Shown here: one piece after another, positions 1-10,074 of the stretch | Position numbering within the stretch: the stretch's first letter is position 1 | Layout of the letters: every line of letters begins with the position of its first letter | Source: Emmonsiellopsis sp. PD_33 | Taxonomy: Eukaryota > Ascomycota > Eurotiomycetes > Onygenales > Ajellomycetaceae | Length of the DNA stretch: 64,000 bases | Assembly (NCBI GenBank): GCA_032988165.1 | Contig: JANTQF010000061.1 | Location: forward strand, 1-64,000 | Direction: 5' to 3' | The notes under the pieces: model-generated | Seen by the model: the letters and a program-made list of their open reading frames with translations, nothing else | The model's database searches: none | What the model was told of the DNA's origin: nothing | Program-made: the position numbers and the translations under genes

Positions 1-183
1 GGATGGGTAACCAATGAAGAGAGGATATCTCTCGATTTACCCAATGCAGGCATCATCAAACCAAAATAATATGTGGCTCGAGATTAGTAAGGAGGTATAT
101 ATGGCGATGTTTTTTTTGTTCGGTCTCGGAAACGGAAAAGGAAAAGGGAGGCGAGAGAGGGATAGATACTCCCAAACGTAGGA

Positions 184-2456
184 CTATAGTCCTTCCTCGC
201 CAATACCCGGAAGGCCAGCTCCGGCAACGTTGATATTCTGCCCCTGCATGACACCGCCAACGCCAAGATTGCGACCAGCGGCGAGTTGAAGTTCCGGGTT
301 GCAGGGCGGTGAGTGCGATCTGTGATATTTGAGACCGTTGAGGTTCTTGTATCGTTTGCCGCAGACTTCGCAGCGGAATGGCTTTTCCTTTTCCATCCCG
401 AGCGTTCCTGGGTACGGCGTGCACGTTTCCGGATTGACGATTGAGAATGTGCCATCGGCGTTGTCGTGGAGCTGTTGGTTGTTGTGACCATGCTAGAAGA
501 GGGAAACGGGAGTGAGTAAATGGGACGAAATAGTTTGTAGGATGGTGGGATAAGTTACTTACCGACTTGTGGTATTTTAGGCCGTTCTGATTCTTATACG
601 CTTTCTCACATCCAATGACAGGACATCTGAATGGTTTCGGCTCTTCGTTCGGCATCATTCCAAGCGTCGTATCTGGGACGCCCGCACGCAGTTGCTGTTC
701 TCGAATCCGTTGTGCGATCTGGCTATTGGGGCCATACTGTTGTCCTCCTAGTCTGTTAAGCATATTTTGTTGTGGATTGAAGCCGCCTGTTGGGCTGAAT
801 AACCGCTTCGCAGGCTCATCGATGCACAAGTTCAACATATCATTGTTTCCTCCAAACCCAGGGAACTGCGACTGCCCTCCCATAAGCGCGTTGCCCTGCA
901 TCGACATGTCGCCGAAATCTCCAAGAATTGAGTCATCAATTTCGGCAGGGGTGCCTGGTGTAGAGGAATCTGGGGTACTCCGGAACTGGGAATTTTGTTG
1001 TTGCTGCAGCTGGTGCGTGACAAGGGTAGGGGTATTGACCGAGGATACGGTGGGGTTGTTCTGAAGTGGGCGGCCAGGCGTAACAGGCGTGCCTGGTTGG
1101 GAACTTCGTAACCCTTGGTGGCCTTGGAGCATGCTTAAATTAAGTGGCGTTAGCCGTCCTTGGGTTTGTTGGTTGAATCGGGCTTGCATGGGGCCTCGCG
1201 GTTGAGAATCCTGATAGTCGTTATCCTGCAAGGGGTCATCCATTTCCATGTCGTCAACTGTATCGATATCGGGGAGATCAGTTTGCGATCCAAAACCACC
1301 ACGCTGCGACTGATTATGTTGAGGAGCAGGCGAGGAAATAAGACTTTGCGATTGCTGATTTTGGCTGGGTCTTGGTGATGATATGCCTCGATTCTGGTTA
1401 CCTCCCGAATTTGATTGTTGATTTTGCTGTGCATTATTCCGTATGCCTCCAGGAACACCAGATCTGTTGTCACTAATAGACATCTGTCTTTGTCCCTGTT
1501 GAGGGGGTTGTGGCGATTTTTGTGCATGAGCCTCTTCGTAATGCTGCAGCAAGTCGTGGAGGGAGGGGAGCGTGACGCCACAACATGAGAAATCACGCAT
1601 AAAGTTGGCTTCAAGTTTCGGGAGGTAAGATGAGGAATGATATGAAGGCGACTGAAGAGTAAACGGGGATGTTCCCGTCATGATGATGCTAAACAGTGTC
1701 CTGTTAGCATTCTGATTCCACATTTCAATGCAGGAGCAATAAACAAAGGGAAAAAAAATAATTTTGTAGATCATCAAAAACGCAAGGCAAGGCCGGATAA
1801 ATGGGAATAAACACATACTCATCTCGGATCCAACTGCCTACAGACACACCGCCCCAGCTCATGCCTCCAACCAAGCTGCCCGCCAGACTCTCGCGGCGCT
1901 GCTTGTCGCGGTTGGAGCCAGCCACCGTGATAGGTTTTGTGCCGTTCCCCCACTGCGACATGTTTGTACCAATCGAGTCCTTCCGAACAACGTTGTTCTT
2001 GTAGGCGAGGGAGTTGGCGTTGGTAGGGTTCGCGACGCCCCCAGCCCTATCTGCGGTGGAAGCGCGTTGCAGGGCTGAAGTCAAATTCGAGGCTTGCTGG
2101 CCCGGTGGGGAGACCGAGGTGTTGCCCCGGGCGGCAATATTGATGGGCGAAGTCGGGCCCTCCATGTTGATATTGGAGTCAGGAGGCGAGGACGGGAACA
2201 AGGGGAAGGAAGAGTCGTCAAGATCGGGGTCCAAGCCAGAGGAGTCGGGATAGAGGCGGGCAGCGGAGGAGTCGGACGGCTTGCGATGCCAGGAGAAATA
2301 CAAGTCACGGTTCCGCTCAGCGGTGCGGGACTTGGACAGGGAAAAGCCAAGAGGCGTGCCGATAGGGGTGGTTTCACGGGTGGAGGAGCGGTCGTGGTCG
2401 CTCGAGGGCGGAGAAAACTGAAGCGGCGGAGGAGTTTCTGCTGAGAACTGGGGCAT
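184..2456 (-). CDS. sfp1: Sfp1-type C2H2 zinc-finger transcription regulator
   Basis: Exons on the minus strand are 2456-1819, 1688-563 and 492-184, giving 690 residues. Introns use GTATGT...TTTAG and GTAAGT...TCTAG, and both keep frame. The C-terminal third carries the paired Sfp1 fingers. One starts near Cys568 (RCPVIGCEKAYKNQNGLKYH) and the other near Cys629 (CEVCGKRYKNLNGLKYH), joined by the NADGTFSIVNPE linker typical of the family. A degenerate finger (CCGVTLPSLHDLLQHYEEAH) sits near residue 248. The rest is low-complexity Gln/Ser/Pro/Asn. The second intron falls inside the first of the paired fingers, between KYHKS and HGH. In yeast, Sfp1 controls ribosome-protein and cell-size genes; a nuclear role here is inferred from family. 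The start Met at 2456 is the first in an open frame with SP/TP-rich sequence. The gene is divergent from DUS3. Confidence 0.88.
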
Positions 2457-5236
2457 TAGGCGGACGGAGGAGTGTGGATGAAGCGAATTGCCCAGCGCGT
2501 TGGGCCAGCAGTCCGGTGGGTTGGGCGGTGGTCAACGGGGGCAACCGAGAGGCGGTTCGGTAACCTTGGGCGAGGTGGAGCGGCCACAGAACAGGCTGTA
2601 GTAGGGAGTGGTGAAGAGGAAGCCGGAGAGACGGGACAGAGCACAGTGGCAGAGAGAGACGAGACGGCGATAGAGATGCCAGACACTGCTCACAGCATCA
2701 ACAGGGTCAACGAGAGTCAACAAGAGTCGAGAGACGAGAGGAGGTTGAGGTTGCGGCGGCGCTGGGCGAAGGGGGCTGACTAAGGCCGCCTGGGGGTGCG
2801 CCGAGCCTGCGCCGAGCGGGAGAAGGGAGACGAATTACGGGAATAATTATAATATTGGGTGGGATATTGTAGATGGTTATTACAGGCAGATAGATATCCT
2901 CCAAGGCCAGTCTGACAGTGAGTCGTGTGGCGGTGTCTCGAATACCTGAAGCCATAGCCTTCTCCTCTACAGAGTTATGATGTATAATGTAGCCTCCCGA
3001 GTCCCTCTCCTCCGCTCTCGCCGGCCTTTGTCATTCAACTGCATCCATCCGTTCCGCCTATGCTATCAACACATCATATTCGACCCCTGTAGCCCGTAGA
3101 CTCCCCCGACATACCAGCACTATCTCATTCGTCCATTCTGGCCCCCTCGGAGTGATCCATCCCCAAACTCAACGAACTATACTTTGCCTGCTAACAAGGC
3201 GGTCAAGGGAAAAGCAAGGAGCAGCGGCATGTGGCAACCCAGAGGAAAATCAAGGTTGAGACCTGTATGCCCAGGTGTCCATCCATGCTGGCTGGCTATG
3301 CGAAATGAATGCGAGATCCTTTGTTTGCCGCCACTCGCACGGCCTGTTGCTGGTGCCGGGCGGCGGGCAGAAAGCGAACCAGGGACTCTGAGAGCCAGAG
3401 GGCCTCGCCAGCGCTGAAGCTGGTTCGCTGCTGTACACTTTTCCGTCCCATGGTCACCCATTGTTCTGGAAAAGACGAGGCTGGTATGGAGCTGAGCCCT
3501 TGCGATTTCGCCGGCAGTTCGGCGAATAAGTTAGTGGAACTCTGGCGGGCGTGAAGAGTCGACTTGTGTTTCGTATAGATCGTTTCTAACCCGTTTGAAG
3601 TCGGCGGGTTGACTTTTGAATGCTACTTCATCCTTTCATCAATGGTGTGTGTCCTCGGCGAACTGGCCGCTGTCTGTCCGTTGGAAGAGCCGCTTTACTA
3701 CTGTCAGGATGTAGCTGGTAAGTAGATGTATGGGGTTTATAAATTATGATTAATTATGACGCCGGACTTAGTTAACTATCGAACTGATAAGCAGCAGCGG
3801 ACAGGGATCTCGCGGATTTCGTCATAGTTGGGGGATCGGGCCTTGCCATCGTCGCACAGACGGCCTGTCAGTTAAAATAAATATCCAGGGATGATAGAAG
3901 GCAGTTAATCCTCGTCTTGTTCTGTCCTTGAGCACTGTGAGTCTTGACCCAGTATTTAATTTGACAAGGAGGGAGCCAACTAGCTAAGTTCGTTATTTAG
4001 ATAAATTTTACGAGTGGGGGATCGTTGATCATTCCATGTCATCGCCCTGCGAAAAATCCCCGCTCTCACACACGTGGAATTCCGATTTCCCGATGCTGGT
4101 TTGTCCATGATAACTTTTGTAACCAGCTAGTTCATCGAGAATGGAGAATGGTATCCACCGACAGCAGCCACGCGAAACGGGCTGTCAATCAACCGAGGAG
4201 AGTTATGTCAATATATAAAATAAAAGTTATAATTAATTCTCCGACAAAACATACCCGGTCCCGACTCGACAATGTGATGATTTTGTTGGAGAATAAAATA
4301 AAATATTACTGTCGAATGCCTGGACCGGGCCGGGCTGGCTGGACTCTCGAATGTTTGACTCTCATTCATGTTCCGGAAACGGGATGGGAGTGGAGTTGGG
4401 ATAATCAATTGGCCTCTTCAACTCGATGTAGTGTGTGTGTGTGGGCTTGTTTTTATTATTAGATTCGGTGGCATGGTTTGTTGTTTGGTTCTGGTTCTGG
4501 GAGTATGGAGAGGATATGCAGTTGGAAGAATATGGATAGGGGGTTCATGAGTTACTCAGGGGGGTGGTAGTAGTTTGCGAATACAATGTCCTCGATCCCA
4601 TTTAGATATACTTGATGGCCAGGGAAGTTAATTATGGTATTGGATAGAACCACTATTCTATGCTGCTGTCTGGTGTATGTACATACATACATCTACGGAG
4701 TACGTCTATTCCATTGTAATCGCATTCTGATAGCATCTTCTCAAGCAGACAATAGTGGTCAAGGTACCTATGTATGTGATCTTCAGAGTCATTGCCAGCA
4801 AAACACTCCCGCCATTCAAGCAGTCCACACCACCCATGAACAACCGATTTACAAAATAAAACACGACAAGTCCATGCTGTCCACCTGTATCCAACTCCTG
4901 AGCCGCGAATTTACGATAGCTCCCCGGCCGTACCGAACCTTACCAAACCTTACCAAACCATACCGAACCTACATGCGCCGAATACCGAATTTCGGCAGCC
5001 GGCCGATGCCTCGGTACACCTCCCGAACAGGCGCTTACTAGCCGTATCCAACCCGCCGCTCTGGTTGGTCCGGAGTTAAAGAAGGAAAAAACTCGAACTT
5101 GCCCTAGAGGAACAGCATTGGAGAACCAAACCATGACAGTGACACCCCTCCAACACACCGCGGGGTAAACAGGCGCCCAAACGCTTCATCCGCAGTCTCC
5201 CTCCTCGTCAGCCAAGGAAGAATAAGCGGGCAGTCA
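2457..5236. other. Intergenic region between divergent sfp1 and dus3
   Basis: About 2.8 kb without a supportable gene. The open frames here (for example 4025-4462, 145 codons) have no recognisable domain, no splice partners and biased composition. The stretch must contain both promoters. It holds a 10-bp tandem repeat at 4931-4970 and GT/TA-rich simple sequence around 4432-4442 and 4672-4695. Confidence 0.6.
4931..4970 (+). repeat. Four-copy 10-bp tandem repeat TACCRAACCW
   Basis: Four adjacent decamers are in perfect register: TACCGAACCT, TACCAAACCT, TACCAAACCA, TACCGAACCT. A further ATACCGAAT lies about 10 bases downstream. The array is roughly 265 bases upstream of the dus3 start codon. 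The TACC core is shared with the TACCG tracts found at 28.5-31.4 kb. Confidence 0.85.
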
Positions 5237-7627
5237 ATGATGGATCCCGCCTCTGCAGAGACTACCAATGCGGTGTCCGCCAGCGGCCAGGCGGAGACGG
5301 CGGCCGCGGACACCAAAGTATCCCCCAACGGAAATCCTTCTCTCGCACGCACAGACGTGTTCGAGGAGTCGCCTGCGAAGAGGATCAAGTTGGACGGGCC
5401 GTCCGCTTCTGATCCTCCAGCAGTGGCGAAGGATAAAGTTGAGAGAAGGAAGGGTGTTGCGCCCATCAAGAGGGAGTGAGTCTTGGCTGTGATTGCCTCT
5501 CCATAAAGGATTCAACTGACAGATGATGTTTTTTTTTTGTGATAGGTACCTTATTGATCCCTCCCAAGGCAACAAAACCCCCGCCACCGCCGTTCCCGAC
5601 GACGACCAGGCTGAAGCCGCCCGCTATCAGGAAAACGCAGGAGGTGATGCCGGCAATGGCAAGAAAGGAAAACGCCGCGAGAAGAAAGGTGGGCAGAATG
5701 TCGGGCGCAGGTTTGGAAACTCTCGCGATGAAAAGCAGCTCTGTCAGTCCGTCGCCCACTTGCCCGAGTTCTCGCCAAATACCTGCTCCTTTGGCAGCTC
5801 GTGCAAGTTTGAGCATGATATCCGCAAGTATCTGAAGGAGTATAAACGCGCGGATCTGGATACCTTTGGCGGTGTGTGTCCCGTGTGGGCGGCCAAGGGG
5901 AAGTGTTCGGCAGGCTGGAAGTGTCGGTTTGTCGGGTCGCATATGATCGAGAGGGAGACGGAGGATGGGAGGAAGGAGTTGGTGCTTGTTGAGGATGAGT
6001 CCAAGGACACGGCGGGTGTGAAGGGGATTGGCGTGGATGGGGCGGTTAATGTTGTTTCCACGGCGGATAAATTGGCGCTGGCGAAGAAGAAATTTCAGAC
6101 TGTTAAGGCTGATGCGTTTACCGCGTGGATTGATAAGGTGTCGAAGGAGGTTGAGAAGAATATCCATGGAAGGACGTATGGGGACGAGACTCCGGATGAA
6201 CAACCTAACGGGCAAGAGGCGTCTGATAAGAAAGAGGAGACGGAGGAGAATAGGGCACGATATACCGAACCCCCTTTCCTCCCTTCGGAGAAGAGACGGG
6301 TGTACTTTGGCGCGGAGACTCCCGTTCTAGCTCCGCTTACGACACAGGGAAATTTACCTTTCCGGAGACTCTGCGTTGATCTAGGCGCCCAACTCACCTA
6401 CTCTGAAATGGCCATGAGCATGAATCTGGCACAGGGCTCCAAGTCCGAGTGGGCGCTCATGAAAGCCCATGAGTCTGAGACGTTGCCACCATCAGTCAAC
6501 CCAAATCAGACTATTGTCAAGGACTACGATAATTCTCGCGACCTGAAGTTTGGTGCGCAGATTACAGGGAACAAACCATGGATAGCCCTAAAGGCCACCG
6601 AGGCTCTCACCGCGCTGTGTCCTCATCTCCGTGTCATCGACATGAACTGCGGCTGCCCGATCGATCTTGTATTCAGAGAAGGCTCCGGCTCCGCCCTCCT
6701 CGACCACGCCTCCAAACTAGAAAAGATGCTACGGGGCATGAACACAGTCTCCGGCGAAATCCCCATAACCGCTAAAATCCGCATGGGCACGCGCGATTCG
6801 ACCCCGACCGCCCAAAAACTAATCGACCGCCTTATTCTCGGCGGCCTGGAGTCTCACGAGATCGGCCAGGGACCTCCCGGAGTCGCCGCCATCACCCTGC
6901 ACGGCCGCAGCAGACAGCAGCGCTACTCGCGCCAGGCAGATTGGTCATATATCGCCGAATGCGCTGCGCTGGTTAAGCGTCTCAATGAGAAGCAAGCTGC
7001 GGTAACTGACACCGCCCAAGAGCCTGACGCGCGCTTCCAGCCAGCCTCTGGCAAGGTCTTCTTCCTCGGTAACGGCGACTGCTACTCGCATGAAGACTAC
7101 TTCAACCACATCCGCGACGCGGGCGTCGACACGGTCATGATCGCGCGGGGCGCGCTCATGAAGCCGTGGCTCTTCGAGGAGATTGAAAAGGGCCAGTATC
7201 TCGACAAGTCTGCCACGGAGCGGCTGGCCATGGTTGAGAAGTTTGTGAAGTATGGGCTGGAAGCGTGGGGGTCGGATGAGTATGGGATTGGCAATACCAG
7301 ACGGTTTTTGCTGGAGTATTTGAGCTTTACGCATCGGTATATTCCCGTGGGACTATTGGAGTATCTGCCGCCAAGTATTCAGGATCGGCCGCCGGCGTGG
7401 AAGGGACGGAATGAGCTGGAGACGCTGCTGGGGAGTGATAATTATAAGGATTGGATTAAGATTTCGTAAGTGCCTACCTACCATAACTACCTGCGTGCGT
7501 TGCAGGAAGGACAGATATGCTGACGATGCTTTTCTACAGGGAAATGTTCTTGGGGCCAGCTCATAAGGACTTCCATTTCGAGCCGAAGCACAAGTCGAAT
7601 AGCTATGAGATTGTGGCTGAGGGGTGA
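5237..7627 (+). CDS. dus3: tRNA-dihydrouridine(47) synthase, Dus3 type
   Basis: Exons are 5237-5475, 5546-7465 and 7540-7627, giving 748 residues. The introns have GTGAGT and GTAAGT donors. Two CCCH zinc fingers lie near residues 145-174 and 188-212 (CQS...CSFGSSCKFEH and CPVWAAKGKCSAGWKCRFVGSH). They are followed by an FMN-dependent dihydrouridine synthase barrel from about residue 338 (VLAPLTTQGNLPFRRLC). The catalytic-cysteine motif DMNCGCPIDLVF is near residue 447, and ITLHGRSRQQRYSR and the phosphate-binding GNGDCYSHEDYF are also present. The family reduces U47 in the variable loop of cytosolic tRNAs using NAD(P)H. The N-terminal 80 residues are Lys/Glu/Pro-rich, usual for Dus3 orthologs. 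The start at 5237 is an ATGATG doublet; the second Met is an equal candidate. The coding strand alternates between C-rich and G-rich blocks. Confidence 0.93.
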
Positions 7628-8332
7628 AGTGGGCTAAGGCTTGGATAGGACAGATATATCATGGCCATTTGTTTCTCTTTGCAATTGAGCAAGCCTTAAT
7701 CACATACTGCCCATAGAGGATAAAATAGAATATTCCCCAGGGATCTATAACTGCACTAGTTAATTAATCGTCTTCTGAACACGTTTCCTTATCCATCCAG
7801 TCAAAACCCCGCGTATATTTCCATCCCTCCAGCCGTGCTCTGTAGTAAACTCGTCTGCCTGGCCTGGCAAGTCGTTAATCGGCCAAAAATAATTGGATAG
7901 GGCACGCCAAGTCACATGCACGCGGCTCCTTGACCTCCAGGCCTCGATGACGTCTGTTTCCCCTTCGCCTTGTTTTGGCAAGCTAGTCCAACCAACGAAA
8001 GAAAATCAACCTCCGAACTTCAACTTCAAGCCACCTCAACCTCTCCTCTCCTCTCCCAGGACAGACTATATAAAGACGGCGAACGTGCCCACACACTCCC
8101 CGTTTCTCTTGCTTTTGCTGTTTTTATTTTGCCCTTCTGGTAAGGACCCTCCTCTCTGGTTGTTTGTTTTGGTTGGTTCAACCCTGGTTGGCCTTTTTGT
8201 TATGTGTTTGAAGCTAATGAATGATCTCTTTCTCCTGGGGAAAACGCAGAAGATTAGGTAGCCTAGCTGTTACACATTATACGTACATACGGACAACTCA
8301 AGCTGTGTGTGTCGATTGACGAAGTCGCGAAG
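7628..8332 (+). other. Intergenic region, dus3 3' end and promoter/leader of the BAP31 gene
   Basis: About 700 bases. An open frame of 122 codons (7893-8261) has no recognisable domain and runs through pyrimidine-rich sequence such as tttctcttgcttttgctgtt. It looks like leader DNA, perhaps with a 5' UTR intron (cttctgGTAAGGACCC at about 8137-8150). Nothing else was recognised. Confidence 0.5.
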
Positions 8333-9400
8333 ATGACGCTTTATTATAGTCTCGTACGTTAGCTCCTATACCCCCGTTAATGTGTGTGTCGATTCTGTCT
8401 TGGAGAGCCGTCACGAGCAAAAACTGCGGCGACGACGAACGGTGATAGACACGATTTCCCGAACACTATCATCAAGACATGCCATTACCCAAAATCGCTA
8501 ACATCATCACCATTCGTGAAAAAAACCATACAGGTCTTCCTCCTCCTAGTGGTGGAGATGGCCATTTTCGTCGGCCTGATCATCCCACTCCCCTTCACCG
8601 TCAAGCGGAAGCTGTTCACTTTCATCTCCGAGAGCCCCATCGTGGCGAAGCTGCAGTATGGCATGAAGGTTCGTTTTGTCTCCGTTGCCTCTCTTCCTAG
8701 AAAGGAAAGAGAAGATAAAAAAGTCGAATGAAAATGGGGTTCCCGAGGGGGGAAAAAAGCTGACAACTGGCTGGTAATGTAGATTACCTTCATCTTCATC
8801 CTCATCCTGTTTATCGATAGCGTAAACCGTGTCTACCGCGTTCAGATCGAGCTGTCTGGCTATTCCAAGGAAATGGGCGGTGCTGGGTAAGTTCTATTGC
8901 CAACCCTTCCCATATACAACCATCCAACATCCCTCCCCCTCCCGCAAACCTTTACTTTGCCATAAACGGAGCCCATGGCTAACCAACCCCCCCCTTCCCC
9001 AAGCCGCAGAGCCGCCGCCCTCGGCTCCGAGCGCATGGAAGTGCAAGCCCGCAAATTCTACTCCCAACGCAACATGTACCTCTGCGGCTTCACCCTCTTC
9101 CTCTCCCTCATCCTCAACCGCACCTACACCATGATCCTCGAGGTGCTGCGGCTCGAAGACAAAGTCAAGCAGTACGAGGGCGACAAGCGCGCGGGCGGCG
9201 GGAAGGAGGCTGTGAAGTTGGCTGAGGCCGGGAGTGCGGGGGAGATTGGCGCGTTGAAGAAGGAGCTGGCGGCCCGTGAGAGGGATATTGTTGCGCTGAA
9301 GAAGCAGTGTGAGGGGCTGCAGAGGGAGTATGGACGGTTGGGAGATGAGGTTGTTGCGAAGGGGGGGGTGAAGGATGAGACGCCGAAGAAGGATCGGTAG
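8333..9400 (+). CDS. BAP31/Yet-family endoplasmic reticulum membrane protein
   Basis: Exons are 8333-8353 (only 21 nt, MTLYYSL), 8534-8668, 8783-8886 and 9010-9400, giving 216 residues. A competing acceptor 6 bases upstream (9004) would add two residues in frame. The protein has three membrane segments: VFLLLVVEMAIFVGLIIP near 8-25, ITFIFILILFIDSV near 53-66, and one around LCGFTLFLSLILNRTY. A long Lys/Glu coiled coil follows to the C terminus. The last four residues are KKDR, matching a KKXX COPI retrieval signal. This is the BAP31 (yeast Yet1/Yet3) architecture. These proteins escort membrane proteins and take part in ER quality control; the exact client is not predictable. The gene converges on HRD3, another ER quality-control gene. 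Confidence 0.92.
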
Positions 9401-10074
9401 GGGGATTTGTTCTTTCGTGTGGCGGAGGCTGCTGGTGGTGTTGGGTTGGGGGTGGGTGGGTTATGTGGTTTCCCTGGTCTAAGTTGGTTTGGAGATGGGT
9501 GTATTTCGGTTACGAAGGGGGAAGAATACTAGGGAACCCAATTGTGATATCATATTATGTATGGGTGGAGAGAAAAGGGGTAGGGGACAGACGGATTGAT
9601 TCAGGAGATGTTTGGCTGGGTTGATGGTTGTTTCTTAATCAAGTGAAATCTTGTGATATCTATATTTTTCCTTTTTCATTTTTTTAAGCAGGTTACATAC
9701 TCTTGAGGATATGGGATATCATTTTCTATTCTGCTTCTTTTTGGACAATTGATCGTATTAAGGAGGCTGGGTATGAAATGTGGCTGGCTCGGGTGAACGA
9801 TATCAATATCTTCCACATACATAAGATGTGGGATAAGAATAAGAATCCAAAAGAACGGCCTCACTAAACAAGCTGAGAGATATTAACACATGTGAGTGTG
9901 AGAGAGAGAGCTCCTAAAAAAAAGCTATACATAATAATAGTTAACAAAAACACAAAAAGAAGAACACCTCGCTTTGATCTAAACTACATAAAAAAAAACC
10001 AAATTACATCACATTATTCCAGCATTTCCACACCACACACACACACACACACCTCAACTCAAATTGAATTGAAT
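9401..10074. other. Convergent intergenic region with simple repeats
   Basis: This lies between the BAP31 stop and the HRD3 stop, so it contains both 3' UTRs and terminator regions. It is AT-rich beyond 9530, with a GA run at 9898-9910 and a CA microsatellite at 10032-10052. No gene is supported. Confidence 0.6.
10032..10052 (+). repeat. (CA)n microsatellite
   Basis: An alternating CA run just downstream of the HRD3 stop codon, probably in its 3' UTR on the opposite strand. Confidence 0.85.

Noticed and set aside
4025..4462. 145-codon open frame between sfp1 and dus3
   Set aside because: No recognisable domain, composition like flanking DNA, and it ends in GT-rich simple sequence.
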